A stretch of DNA of 64,000 nucleotides. It comes from Microbulbifer bruguierae. Lineage in GTDB: Bacteria; Pseudomonadota; Gammaproteobacteria; Pseudomonadales; Cellvibrionaceae. Positions 21,079 through 29,584 of this stretch are shown piece by piece. A model generated the notes under the pieces. That model worked only from the letters and a program-made list of their open reading frames with translations. It was not told the DNA's origin and did not search any database. The first letter of the stretch is position 1; every line of letters starts with the position of its first letter. The DNA is taken from contig NZ_CP118605.1 in the NCBI RefSeq assembly GCF_029869925.1, positions 806,001-870,000 on the forward strand, in the 5' to 3' direction. Made by a program: the position numbers and the translations under genes.

Positions 21079-22065
21079 ATGCGCACCGTCACCTTCATGC
21101 TCATTGACCAAATGCTATCGACAGGTACCGTGTTACCACTGGAAATGTTGCGTGGCGCCGAAAGCCGCGCGCGCGTGAGCAGCGAAGCCCCGTCCCTGAA
21201 ACTGATTACCGCCAGCATTGACGGCGCTCCGGTCAAATCTCGCTCAGGCTTCTCACTCTCTCCGGATGTCTCTCTCGCAGACGCACCAGACAGTGACATA
21301 ATTTACTTGCCAGCACTCTGGCGAAACCCGCGTCCAGCCCTTCGCCGCAGTCAGGCACTACTGGAATGGCTGCGTGTACAAGCGGAAAAAGGCGCCGCTA
21401 TCAGCGCTGTCGGCACAGGTGTCTGCTTTCTGGCGGAAGCAGGCCTGCTGGACGACAAACCGGCAACCACACACTGGCACTACTTCGACCAGTTCACCGC
21501 TGACTACCCCAAAGTCAAACTTAAGCGCCAGTATTTCATCACCCAGGCAGACAATTTGTATTGCGCGGCCAGTGTCAACGCACTAGCAGACGTAACGGTG
21601 CACCTGATCAAACAGCTCTACGATGCGGCAATCGCCAGCCACGTCGAGCGGAATTTTTCTCACGAGATCCGCCGCCCATTTGAGGAAATTGCATATTCCG
21701 AAGGAACGGTGCGACTGCATCCAGATGAAGAAGTGGTTCAGGCACAGACCTGGCTAAAGCAACACTGTGGCGAAGATGTAAAATTGAGTGAGGTCGCAAA
21801 ATATTTTGATATGAGCGTTCGCTCTTTCAACCGCCGATTCAAGCTGGCGACAGGGCAAACACCTTTGCAGTACTTGCAAGGCGTACGCGTAGATATGGCA
21901 AGGGAGCTATTACAGTCCAGCAACCTTTCCGTCAATGAAATCGCGGAAAAGGTGGGCTATCAGGATATGGGGCATTTCACTGCCCTGTTCAAAAAGTTTC
22001 TTTCCACCACCCCCAGCGAGTATCGGGCGACAGTGCGTGCAAAGCTCTTCAAAGTAAACACCTGA
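21079..22065 (+). CDS. GlxA-type AraC-family transcriptional regulator (DJ-1/PfpI + HTH)
   Basis: A 328-residue regulator with an N-terminal DJ-1/PfpI-like (amidase-fold) sensory domain at about 1-190, including the elbow AVGTGVCFLAEAGLL with a Cys at the nucleophile position. The C-terminal AraC DNA-binding domain, about 225-325, has both helix-turn-helix units (KLSEVAKYFDMSVRSFNRRF and NEIAEKVGYQDMGHFTALFK). This architecture is the GlxA/FtrA/GbdR class, where the ligand is often a small nitrogenous metabolite; the ligand here is unknown. It is divergent from fabY, with CTGGCCA repeats between them. Whether it controls fabY is speculation. Confidence 0.88.
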   Translation: MRTVTFMLIDQMLSTGTVLPLEMLRGAESRARVSSEAPSLKLITASIDGAPVKSRSGFSLSPDVSLADAPDSDIIYLPALWRNPRPALRRSQALLEWLRVQAEKGAAISAVGTGVCFLAEAGLLDDKPATTHWHYFDQFTADYPKVKLKRQYFITQADNLYCAASVNALADVTVHLIKQLYDAAIASHVERNFSHEIRRPFEEIAYSEGTVRLHPDEEVVQAQTWLKQHCGEDVKLSEVAKYFDMSVRSFNRRFKLATGQTPLQYLQGVRVDMARELLQSSNLSVNEIAEKVGYQDMGHFTALFKKFLSTTPSEYRATVRAKLFKVNT

Positions 22066-22087
22066 ATCACGGGTACTTCTGCACTCC

Positions 22088-22813
22088 TTACCGACCAACC
22101 TTCGGCTTCTCCAGAAAAATCACATCCGCCCCATGAAAGGTTAAACCAGCCCCCAGCTCTCGCGCCAACCAGCGAAAAGTGGCTTCGCTAAAAAACACAA
22201 TATGGGTCGGGTCCCGAATGTAGTGCCAGTTGCCAAAACGCTCTGGAGTGGCCACAAGTTTGGTCATCAGTGCCAGTACGCCACCAGGCCTCAATCTCGC
22301 CCACAACCGCTCCAGTACCTCCCCTGGAGCACTCAGATGCTCTACGACTTCCGTACTGACAATAAAGTCGAATTCGCGTGCCAATACCGACGTATCCGGC
22401 TGATAGAAAAAATCGTACGTCGTCATGCGATGTCCAGCCCGCTCCATTATCTGAGCCAGAAGTGGTGCAGGACCACAGCCGAAATCCAACCCCGCAGAGT
22501 CAGGTGTCAGACGCGCAAGTAAGGGGTCCGCACAGCGATTCAGGAAACGTGCGTACCCTTCATCCGCCAGGCTGTTTTCGTGAAGGTCGTAATAGGCCTT
22601 CTCCTCAGCGGGAGAAAGATGGAACCGCTCGGGAACAAATACCAAGGCACAACAGGTACATTGCAAATATTCGCGAAATTTGTCCCGATAATACAGGTGT
22701 GCCGCCTCGCGGCGGCACAGTGGGCAGGAGCCGGAAACCAGCTCCCGATCAGGCAGCTCGATCACGCTCTGAGCGGGTTTCGGAGAGTTTTTCAGTATTC
22801 TCAATGTCTGCAA
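22088..22813 (-). CDS. Class I methyltransferase with N-terminal Cys4 zinc-ribbon-like motif
   Basis: A 241-residue SAM-dependent methyltransferase (Methyltransf_23-like). The N-terminus carries two CxxC pairs (SCPLCRR and QCTCCAL), probably a zinc ribbon. SAM motif I is GLDFGCGPAPLL, followed by FDFIVSTEVVEHLSAP and RLRPGGVLALMTK. Similar proteins methylate small molecules or glycan precursors; the substrate is unknown. Its only ATG lies inside the 3' end of ibpA, overlapping it by 65 bases, so it is probably translationally coupled and driven by the heat-inducible ibpA promoter. It converges with the GlxA-type regulator. Confidence 0.82.
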   Translation of the reverse strand: MQTLRILKNSPKPAQSVIELPDRELVSGSCPLCRREAAHLYYRDKFREYLQCTCCALVFVPERFHLSPAEEKAYYDLHENSLADEGYARFLNRCADPLLARLTPDSAGLDFGCGPAPLLAQIMERAGHRMTTYDFFYQPDTSVLAREFDFIVSTEVVEHLSAPGEVLERLWARLRPGGVLALMTKLVATPERFGNWHYIRDPTHIVFFSEATFRWLARELGAGLTFHGADVIFLEKPKVGR

Positions 22814-23258
22814 GTTTTGCAGACCGCAGTAATTTCTCGCTGGAAATTTCGATCTTGCGCGGCTTCATGGCTTCCGGGATTTCTCGAACCAGTTCGATAT
22901 GCAACAAGCCATTCACCAATTGGGCGTCCGTCACGCGCACATGGTCCGCAAGCTGGAAGCGTCGTTCAAAGTTGCGTGCAGCAATACCCCGGTGTAAAAA
23001 ATTTCGCTGATTGTCGTCAGCCACTTTTTTACCGCTAACGGTTAAACGGTTTTGCTCCATCTGAATATCCAGCTCAGATTCGTCAAAACCTGCTACCGCC
23101 ATGGAAATCCGGTACGCATCATCCCCGGTAAGTTCAATGTTATACGGGGGGTAAGCGGGTTGACTCTGATCGGCAGCAGTCATCGAGTCCAGCAGGCTAG
23201 CCAGTCGGTCAAAGCCGATAGCAGAGCGATACAGAGGGGAAAGATCCAGGTTACGCAT
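22749..23258 (-). CDS. ibpA: Small heat-shock protein, IbpA-like (Hsp20)
   Basis: A 169-residue alpha-crystallin-type chaperone that holds unfolded proteins for ClpB/DnaK. The N-terminus MRNLDLSPLYRSAIGFDRL is nearly identical to E. coli IbpA. The alpha-crystallin domain runs from PPYNIELTGDD through NGLLHIELVREIPEAMKP to the C-terminal IEI anchor motif (RKIEI). About 30 extra residues after IEI, absent from E. coli IbpA, are encoded where the methyltransferase gene overlaps. I chose the second ATG because GAGG is eight bases away; the first is too close to it. A sigma32-like promoter and a ROSE-like hairpin lie upstream. Confidence 0.95.
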   Translation of the reverse strand: MRNLDLSPLYRSAIGFDRLASLLDSMTAADQSQPAYPPYNIELTGDDAYRISMAVAGFDESELDIQMEQNRLTVSGKKVADDNQRNFLHRGIAARNFERRFQLADHVRVTDAQLVNGLLHIELVREIPEAMKPRKIEISSEKLLRSAKLADIENTEKLSETRSERDRAA

Positions 23259-23262
23259 TGTC

Positions 23263-23285
23263 ATATCCTCAATTCAGAGCAATAT
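23263..23285 (-). promoter_or_regulatory. ROSE-like RNA thermometer hairpin in the ibpA leader
   Basis: The minus-strand RNA can fold AUAUUGCUC-UGAAUU-GAGGAUAU: the UUGCU pairs with the AGGA of the ribosome-binding site with one G bulged, the hallmark of ROSE elements known for ibpA genes. A second hairpin (GCCTG...CAGGC) lies just upstream. The start codon is 4 bases after the stem, so melting would free translation at high temperature. Confidence 0.68.
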
Positions 23286-23382
23286 TTACTTATGCCTGTA
23301 CAAACTGACCAGGCGCTTGAATCACCTGCACCTGCAGGTAGCGGGGTGACACCTCTATCGAGCCTGCCGCCCTCACACTCAG

Positions 23383-23410
23383 ATATGCGGACACTTGCTT
23401 ACCCTTCAAG
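23383..23410 (-). promoter_or_regulatory. Sigma32 (heat-shock) promoter of ibpA
   Basis: Minus-strand CTTGAAG (23404-23410), exactly 13 bases, then CCGCATAT (23383-23390) matches the heat-shock consensus CTTGAAA-N13-CCCCATNT with one mismatch in each element. It predicts a leader of about 120 bases before the ibpA ATG, long enough for a ROSE element. It lies in the gap with divergent thpR. Confidence 0.75.
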
Positions 23411-23464
23411 GGCGAAAACAATAAAATTATGCAAAAAAATAATTCAGCCAGAAACATCGGCTCG

Positions 23465-24025
23465 ATGAGCGAATCATCTAGATTGTTTATCGGTATTGCG
23501 CCGGATGCTGCCACCCAACGTTTTTTAGACGCCACCTGTCAGCATTGTGAACGGCTCGGCCTGCCCCGCGACCACCGCTGGGTCAGCCACAGCAACCGCC
23601 ACCTGACCCTGGTATTTCTAGATGACACAGAAAACCGATACCTGGACACCATCGAGGCACACATGAAGAATATCGCCGAAGAGGTACCAGCTTTTTACGG
23701 ACAGATAGTCAGCACTCATCCATTCCCCAAAATGCGTGGGCATCTGCTGGCGGCAGAACTATTGTCGACACCGGAGCTCCTGACACTCCACCAGCACTGC
23801 CGGACGCTGATGGAGGCCATCGGCAAGCAGCCGGAACGTAAAAGCTTTCGCCCTCACTTCACCCTTGCAAGAAGCCGTAGCGGCTTTGCCAGACCTTCCC
23901 CCGTTCCCGCCGACTTCATCTGCAAGCTGCAAAACATTACGCTTTATCACAGTTTGCTGGCCCCGGGCGGCAGCCAGTACCGACCGCTACTCTCGCTTCC
24001 ACTGGCAGAGCCACTACAAAACTGA
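23465..24025 (+). CDS. thpR: RNA 2',3'-cyclic phosphodiesterase (2'-5' RNA ligase family)
   Basis: A 186-residue 2H phosphoesterase that opens 2',3'-cyclic phosphate ends of RNA. Both catalytic HxT/S motifs are present: HLTLVFLDD near the N-terminus and HFTLARS in the C-terminal half, spaced as in E. coli ThpR (LigT). The N-terminus RLFIGIAPD is the typical first strand. I chose the ATG giving MSESSRLFIGIAP; an in-frame ATG 36 bases upstream (23429) is the alternative, and neither has a strong ribosome-binding site. It is divergent from ibpA, and its promoter region overlaps the heat-shock promoter. A bidirectional terminator follows. Confidence 0.88.
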   Translation: MSESSRLFIGIAPDAATQRFLDATCQHCERLGLPRDHRWVSHSNRHLTLVFLDDTENRYLDTIEAHMKNIAEEVPAFYGQIVSTHPFPKMRGHLLAAELLSTPELLTLHQHCRTLMEAIGKQPERKSFRPHFTLARSRSGFARPSPVPADFICKLQNITLYHSLLAPGGSQYRPLLSLPLAEPLQN

Positions 24026-24096
24026 ACATCAGTAAACGGAGTATCACCGGCCACAGTTAAACCCGGCAATCGCCATTTTCAGGCATAAAAAAAATG

Positions 24097-24121
24097 AAAA
24101 AGCCCGCTGAGCGGGCTTTTT
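24097..24121. terminator. Bidirectional terminator after thpR
   Basis: The stem AAAAAGCCCGC / GCGGGCTTTTT with a 3-base loop lies between thpR and the convergent coiled-coil gene. Confidence 0.92.
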
Positions 24122-24137
24122 AAATTTAACAGACTGA

Positions 24138-25181
24138 TCAGTCGAGCTGGGATAATACGTATTCCGGATACATCACCAAGCGTGGTCGAGAAAGCCTGCG
24201 CGCATCAAAGATAAAGACATAGCGCACACCGTCATCATCTGCCGGAATGGTACGACGGAAACGCCAGGAGTTGATTTTGTAGGTCTGCCTCCCAGCGCTG
24301 ACTGGTGCCACCAACTTGTACTGGTCCTGCCCCAGAAATTCGAACTCGATAGCTCCTTCACCACTCGGGCGCAGCGACAGACTGCGGAAGGTTTGCTTAC
24401 CCTCATCGTCCTCATCCAGCTCACCGAGTACCTTTTCCAGGCGCTGGCGCTCTCCGCGAACGTATTCCAGCAGTTCAGGATCCACTTCCCTCTGATCTGC
24501 AACCGGCACAGCTTCAGCTGTTGCCGCTATGGGTGCAGAATCGTCCGGTAACTGAGGAGACAGCGAAGCGAGTGTGGGCTCAGGAACATCAAGATTTGCA
24601 ACAACATCGGCCGCTGCCGGCACTTCAGGCTTGGGTGCGGACGCCATCTGCGTGGGTTGTTCATCGACTTTGTTCAGCATTGCCTGGATCAGGTTATCCA
24701 CCACCACCTGCTGTTTTGCAAGCCTGGATTTGCCATCAGCTACAGAAGTTCGGGACTTCTGTAAGCGCGCCTCTAGCTCAGTATGGGTGGACTGGATGAT
24801 TTCTACTCGACGATTTCGACTTTCCACTCCACGCTCCGCCATGGCAAAGGCGTGCTCTGCCTTGTGCAGCGCGCGTTCAGTATCCGAGGTTGGCGCTCCT
24901 TTGTGCTCCCGCTCAGCCACTTTCAGTGCCATAAGGCTGCTCTTATGGTTTTCACGAGCCTTTTGCAGAGATTCCTCGGCACGCTTGAGCTTATAGTCAT
25001 AGGCGAGCATCTCGTTCTCGACGTCTTCCAGCTCAACCAGATAGTTCTCCAGCAATTGCTCCATGCGCGCCAGCCTGTTTTGCTCAGCAGAAAGCGTAGA
25101 CGCCGCCTGTACCACCGCGCACCAACCTATTACCCCCAAAACGCCCGCAAAGATCAGCGAGCAGCCACGGTTTACCGCCAT
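24138..25181 (-). CDS. Exported coiled-coil protein of unknown function
   Basis: A 347-residue protein I do not recognise. It has a signal peptide (residues about 1-27, ending VQAAS) and a long, highly charged coiled coil at about 30-180 (repeated Glu/Lys/Arg/Leu heptads such as RLARMEQLLENYLVELEDVE). A Pro/Ala-rich linker follows at about 185-245, then a C-terminal beta-rich domain ending in RRTIPADDDGVRYVFIFDAR and LVMYPEYVLSQLD. The arrangement resembles periplasmic scaffold proteins but no named family is evident. The start MAVNRGCSLIF is chosen at the signal peptide; the frame is open 59 codons further. It has a shared terminator and no operon partner. Confidence 0.72.
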   Translation of the reverse strand: MAVNRGCSLIFAGVLGVIGWCAVVQAASTLSAEQNRLARMEQLLENYLVELEDVENEMLAYDYKLKRAEESLQKARENHKSSLMALKVAEREHKGAPTSDTERALHKAEHAFAMAERGVESRNRRVEIIQSTHTELEARLQKSRTSVADGKSRLAKQQVVVDNLIQAMLNKVDEQPTQMASAPKPEVPAAADVVANLDVPEPTLASLSPQLPDDSAPIAATAEAVPVADQREVDPELLEYVRGERQRLEKVLGELDEDDEGKQTFRSLSLRPSGEGAIEFEFLGQDQYKLVAPVSAGRQTYKINSWRFRRTIPADDDGVRYVFIFDARRLSRPRLVMYPEYVLSQLD

Positions 25182-25667
25182 AGTCAAAAGTCCATTGCTT
25201 GATTTTTTACTTCGAAAAACACCAGGCCGGTTGCGCGCAACCTCAAAACAAGCGAATACGCCGAGCCTAGCGTGCGGGAGACAATTTACCCCAGTCTCTA
25301 ATACGCAGCAATGACTGTGCCAACAAGAAGTCCGAAGGCGGAGTGACCTGTGCCGCAATTATGGGCACCTTCTGCACCAAAAATGCTCCCTGCGCCCTAA
25401 CAATTTTTTATGACATTTTATTGATCACAGCGCTTGATTTTTTTTGTGAGAATCGCATTATGGGTTACAGGGAGATCTTCCTGACCGGATTGAGAATCGG
25501 CCCGAGCGCAAAACACCCACAGCGCTGCCGAGGCAGCCAGCAACTCTGCGACCTCTGGTGCTCCGTTTCTCTTCCCGGAAGAACTCCCTTCAGGGCGCCC
25601 TACCTTTTCTCACGCAAACCGCACATAGCGGCCTGCATGGACCCTTTATAACCGGAGGTATGTGCCC
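25182..25667. other. Intergenic region before the hibernation-factor-like gene
   Basis: About 485 bases between divergent genes with no supportable coding sequence. An AT-rich patch around 25400-25460 contains TTGATT and CATTAT separated by 16 bases, a mediocre sigma70 candidate for the downstream gene. The rest shows nothing recognisable. Confidence 0.4.
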
Positions 25668-26027
25668 ATGAAATCTGCGCCTTACGATAACATTGTGTTC
25701 CGCGATATCGATAAATCCGCCGCACTGGCAGACACTGTATCCAGGAAGCTACACAAGCTTGAACGTTATTGTGGCGACATCATACGTAGCCGCGTAGTCC
25801 TCGAAGCTCCCCACCATCACAAACACAAAGGCAAGCAATATAAAGCTTCTGTGGAACTGGCTCTTAGCGGCGCTCCAGTCACCATTACCAATGAAAGTGA
25901 CTCTATCCACCGAGCGGTAAATGCTGCGTTCAATTCTGTAGAACGCCGCCTGAAAGAGCTTGGCGAACGCCGCAAAAGCCGCCGCCACCAGATGCCACCG
26001 GTTGATGCTCAAACTGATGAGCAGTGA
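25668..26027 (+). CDS. Ribosome hibernation-promoting factor-like protein (HPF/RaiA family)
   Basis: A 119-residue protein of the S30EA/sigma54-modulation family, whose members bind the 30S decoding site and silence idle ribosomes. The first strand is DNIVFRDIDKSAALADTV, then a helix with RKLHKLERYCGDI. The basic HHHKHKGKQYKASVELAL strand and SIHRAVNAAFNSVERRLKEL helix complete the alpha-beta fold. It is the short form, without the long C-terminal dimerisation domain. The loop with APHHHKHKGK is unusually His/Lys-rich. ATG 25668 has GGAGG nine bases upstream; a GTG 6 bases earlier is too close to it. The rpoN-linked hpf locus is not nearby, so this is probably a stand-alone paralogue. Confidence 0.83.
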   Translation: MKSAPYDNIVFRDIDKSAALADTVSRKLHKLERYCGDIIRSRVVLEAPHHHKHKGKQYKASVELALSGAPVTITNESDSIHRAVNAAFNSVERRLKELGERRKSRRHQMPPVDAQTDEQ

Positions 26028-26120
26028 ATAACAGAAGCACTGAACTCATGTGAGCGGACCTGCTTCTCTTCACAAGACTTCACACACCACTCAACGTATA
26101 GAACAGAGGGGTAAACCAGC

Positions 26121-26156
26121 AAAAGGGCTGTGCCGCCGGAGCGGCACGGCCCTTTT
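26121..26156. terminator. Strong bidirectional terminator
   Basis: A 16-base stem starting AAAAGGGC and ending GCCCTTTT, with loop CGGA and one wobble pair, lies between the convergent HPF-like gene and gor. Confidence 0.9.
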
Positions 26157-26197
26157 GGCGAAGGGCATACCCTTGTTGGCTTACCCCAAAAAAATCA

Positions 26198-27559
26198 TCA
26201 ATCCGCAACTGGCGTGCGCATAGTCACGAATTCTTCCGCAGCGGTGGGGTGAATCCCGATGGTTTGATCGAATATCCTTTTCGTCGCCCCAGCCTTCATT
26301 GCTACCGCCAAGCCCTGGATGATTTCTCCCGCATCCGGCCCCACCATATGCGCACCAACCACCTTATCGGTATCGCGGTCAACCACCAGCTTCATCAGGG
26401 TCCGCTCATCCCGCCCACTGACTGAATGGCGCATGGCTTTGAAGTCTGACTTGTAGACCACCACCGGAATACCCGCCTGGCGAGCCTCCTCTTCCGTGAG
26501 GCCTACAGTGCCGATATTTGGCTGGCAAAATACCGCCGTGGGGATATTGTTGTAATCGATTTCTGCAGTGTTTCCCGTCTGCCAATGTTTCACCAGTGCC
26601 ATGGCTTCGGCCAGGGCCACTGGTGTAAGCTCCGGGCCACCGGTTACATCACCCAGCGCATATATGCTGGTAACGCTACTGCGGAAATTGTCGTCGACAC
26701 CTATCGTCCCATCCTTATGGACAACTACCCCGAGCTTTTCCAACCCCAAATCTTTGGTATTGGGCTTGCGTCCAGTCGCATAGAGCACAGCATCCACCTG
26801 CAACTCACTACCGTCATCACTGTGTACAAGGAGGCTGCCATCACCCTGCTTCTCGATGGACGCAACCCGGTGATTGAAGCGCAGCAGGGTGCCTTTTTTG
26901 GTCATTTCATCACGTACGAACTTGCGCACATCATTGTCAAAGCCACGCAAAAACAGTTCTCCGCGGTATGACAAATGAGTCTCCGCTCCGAGGCCCGCAA
27001 AAATTCCCGCGAACTCAACGGCAATATAACCACCGCCAACCACCAGCACCCGCCGGGGAAAAACCTCTAGCGAAAACACTTCATTAGAGGTAATCACATA
27101 CTCACTGCCAGGAAATTCCGGAACCTGCGGCCACCCTCCTGTAGCAACCAGAATACGCTCAGCGCTGTATGTATCATCGCCAATCGCTACCTGCTGGCGC
27201 CCCACCAACGAGGCCCGACCATTCAAAATCTGAACGCCGGAATTGGACAACAGGTTGCGGTAGATACCATTGAGACGGGCTATCTCCCGTGCGTTGTTGT
27301 CGCGCAGGGTTGGCCACGCGAACCTCGCACCCTGCTGCCCTTCCCAGCCGTACGCCTCTGCATCTTCAAAGGACTCTCGGTAGCTGCTGGCATAGACAAA
27401 CAGTTTTTTGGGCACGCAGCCTACATTGACACAGGTCCCACCCATGTAGCGGTCCTCTGCAACGGCTACACGCATACCCGCAGCTGCAGCCATGCGCGCG
27501 GCGCGAACACCCCCGGAGCCGGCACCGATAACAAACAGGTCGAAATCGAATTCAGACAA
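26198..27559 (-). CDS. gor: Glutathione reductase
   Basis: Gor reduces glutathione disulfide with NADPH in the cytoplasm. The 453-residue protein has the FAD motif [16 protein letters not shown], the redox-active disulfide [14 protein letters not shown], the NADPH motif [19 protein letters not shown], and the C-terminal interface [14 protein letters not shown] with the catalytic His and Glu. A TTG start giving [14 protein letters not shown] is chosen because AGGGG lies seven bases upstream and family N-termini begin here; the frame extends 25 codons further with no homology. It converges on the HPF-like gene. Confidence 0.95.
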   Translation of the reverse strand: MSEFDFDLFVIGAGSGGVRAARMAAAAGMRVAVAEDRYMGGTCVNVGCVPKKLFVYASSYRESFEDAEAYGWEGQQGARFAWPTLRDNNAREIARLNGIYRNLLSNSGVQILNGRASLVGRQQVAIGDDTYSAERILVATGGWPQVPEFPGSEYVITSNEVFSLEVFPRRVLVVGGGYIAVEFAGIFAGLGAETHLSYRGELFLRGFDNDVRKFVRDEMTKKGTLLRFNHRVASIEKQGDGSLLVHSDDGSELQVDAVLYATGRKPNTKDLGLEKLGVVVHKDGTIGVDDNFRSSVTSIYALGDVTGGPELTPVALAEAMALVKHWQTGNTAEIDYNNIPTAVFCQPNIGTVGLTEEEARQAGIPVVVYKSDFKAMRHSVSGRDERTLMKLVVDRDTDKVVGAHMVGPDAGEIIQGLAVAMKAGATKRIFDQTIGIHPTAAEEFVTMRTPVAD

Positions 27560-27756
27560 AATTGATCCCCTTGAACTACGTATTGGGCCCTTTACTGGTA
27601 AAAGTGCGCAAATAATTAGGCGCCAGTTCAGCAATTGGCACTTTAGTGACTAATCATACTTAAAAGCCGTTGACACCAGACGGCGCATTCGATATTCATG
27701 TGATGCTAATCACAATAACAAGCCTTATAGCTAATACAAAACTAGGGCATTCACCA

Positions 27757-28287
27757 ATGAAAACCCCAGCAACTCCTTCGACACCACTATCCAGGCAAAA
27801 AAAATTGCCTCTTACCACAGTGATGATGGCCGGCCTGATGGCTCTCTGCGGTATCGCCGAAGCCAAAGAACATCCCTCCTACCTTTCACAAAGCTACTGC
27901 GATAGCGTGGTCGAGCAATTTGTAGAATCAGGCATGCGCAGCCTTGGTAAATACATCAACGACAACTTCAGCCTTGAGTACAAAGGCGGTATCCGCAATA
28001 CCGTCAATTTTCTCAATCAGCGCTCAGAATGGCTTTCCGAGTGCAATGACTTTCTGCGTGATACCTCAAGCAGTTATGTGTTTTACAACGAGGAAAACAC
28101 CAAGGACATCTTTGACGCCATCAATGCGCTGGCAAAAGAGTTACAGCTGGTCCGAGAGGGTGTCGAGTATCCCGATGAATCTGGCAATAACAACCCGCAT
28201 CCGTTTATCAAAGGCCGCTTCGATACTCTGGCGAAATTGATGGACCAGCATCACACCCGGATACTGATGAAAAAACAGTTCCAGTGA
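27757..28287 (+). CDS. Small secreted protein of unknown function
   Basis: A 176-residue protein with a signal peptide (KKLPLTTVMMAGLMALCGIAEA, cleavage before KEH). The mature part is helical with two Cys (SYCDSVVEQF and LSECNDFLRD), which could form one disulfide in the periplasm. It has no motif I can name. The ATG giving MKTPATPSTPL is chosen at the signal peptide, although its ribosome-binding site is weak. It is divergent from gor and followed by ycjF on the opposite strand. The role is unknown. Confidence 0.65.
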   Translation: MKTPATPSTPLSRQKKLPLTTVMMAGLMALCGIAEAKEHPSYLSQSYCDSVVEQFVESGMRSLGKYINDNFSLEYKGGIRNTVNFLNQRSEWLSECNDFLRDTSSSYVFYNEENTKDIFDAINALAKELQLVREGVEYPDESGNNNPHPFIKGRFDTLAKLMDQHHTRILMKKQFQ

Positions 28288-28390
28288 TTAAATCGCGCGA
28301 CCGACTCACAACCGAGTCAGGTCGCGCCGCGTCACCTAACTCTCGCCATATACCGGTCAGCTAATTGCACAGATGTCCGCCAGGCGTCCG

Positions 28391-29584
28391 TTATTTCTTC
28401 TCGCCCTCTCCGCCCCGGGCTGCAGCCTCTTGCCGACTGAAGGATTCAGCCGGTACATCCGGCCAGAGGCTGTGATCTCGCCCCAACAAGCGCTCTTTCA
28501 GGCTTTTCACTATACGCTTGGTGAGCGCACCCAGTCGGGGCCGCTGTTTTGCTGAAAATGGAATAGGCCTGCAGCTATGGATTGACGCAAGGCCTATCCG
28601 GGCCATAAACAAACTTGCTCCCATACCTTGCCCCAAGCGCGCGGAAACGGTGCTCAGCATGCTATCTCCTACCAACTCAGGCCACAGTTCACTCACTGCA
28701 TACTCACTGGCCCCACTGTAGGCCACCAGTGCCAGAATTTTGTTGAACAATCGCCAACGCACCACAACCGACGGACGCACACCATAGATTTGCGCCACAT
28801 CATCAATCATGCGCATAGACTGTCGCAATGCAACCAGCACATCCAAGGTGGTAAACGGACTGAGGCCAACCAGAGCTCCAGTGGTGGTGGCGTGGCGTAC
28901 GATTCGCCGCAAGGCCTCCTGGTCCAGCGCCTCGAAAAAATTCAGTTCGAGATGGTTGAGCAATTCACTGTTGTCGTAATAATCCGGTGTTTCCTCCAAC
29001 ACGCGGGACAACAGGGCTCCCTGAGGCTTACCCGCAAATAGATGCCGCAACTGGGTATTCAATGGCTCTACCGCGTCGGTAGCGCGGCTGTCGCGTACCT
29101 CCGCAGCGAGTTCCTGGGTTTTCTGTAGTTCACGTAGCGGCCGCCCGGCGCGGAAGTACTCCCACACAGCGCTAGCAATGGTCAACACCAGCGCACCAAT
29201 AATCACCCCGGCCAATAGCCCGAGCGTCCAGTGCATATCCGCCGCCCAATAGAAAAATTGCCTCAGTTCCCAGAATACGGCGCCGAACGACAGCGCCAGC
29301 GCAGCCAGCAGCGCGGGCTTCCACAACCGCAAACGAAATACCGGCAGACGCAATTCGGAAAATGAAATTTTGTTTGGCAGGGATTCACCGGTGGTGATGG
29401 ACCGCGGCAACTGGTCCGGCTCCTCGCTCAACGATTCCACTCGGGTGCTGCCGCGCACCTGCGCCCGAGGCTCCTCCGCCTCCAGATTTTCAATCCTGGT
29501 CTGTCTCCGGGCACGCTGGCTGCCCCCCGCTTCCCCGGCATTCACCCCGTCATTGCCCGCAGACTGATCATGGGTATTGCTCAC
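28391..29584 (-). CDS. ycjF: YcjF-like inner-membrane protein (DUF697)
   Basis: A 397-residue protein. The first ~100 residues are charged and probably disordered. Two transmembrane helices follow (LLAALALSFGAVFWEL and TLGLLAGVIIGALVLTIASA), and a C-terminal DUF697 domain (TTTGALVGLSPFTTLDVLVA, ALVAYSGASEYAVSELWPEL). E. coli YcjF (353 residues) pairs with the YcjX GTPase. Its GTG start overlaps the ycjX stop in GTGA, so the two are translationally coupled. The N-terminal extension relative to E. coli is notable. The function is unknown beyond a link to envelope stress in enterics. Confidence 0.85.
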   Translation of the reverse strand: MSNTHDQSAGNDGVNAGEAGGSQRARRQTRIENLEAEEPRAQVRGSTRVESLSEEPDQLPRSITTGESLPNKISFSELRLPVFRLRLWKPALLAALALSFGAVFWELRQFFYWAADMHWTLGLLAGVIIGALVLTIASAVWEYFRAGRPLRELQKTQELAAEVRDSRATDAVEPLNTQLRHLFAGKPQGALLSRVLEETPDYYDNSELLNHLELNFFEALDQEALRRIVRHATTTGALVGLSPFTTLDVLVALRQSMRMIDDVAQIYGVRPSVVVRWRLFNKILALVAYSGASEYAVSELWPELVGDSMLSTVSARLGQGMGASLFMARIGLASIHSCRPIPFSAKQRPRLGALTKRIVKSLKERLLGRDHSLWPDVPAESFSRQEAAARGGEGEKK

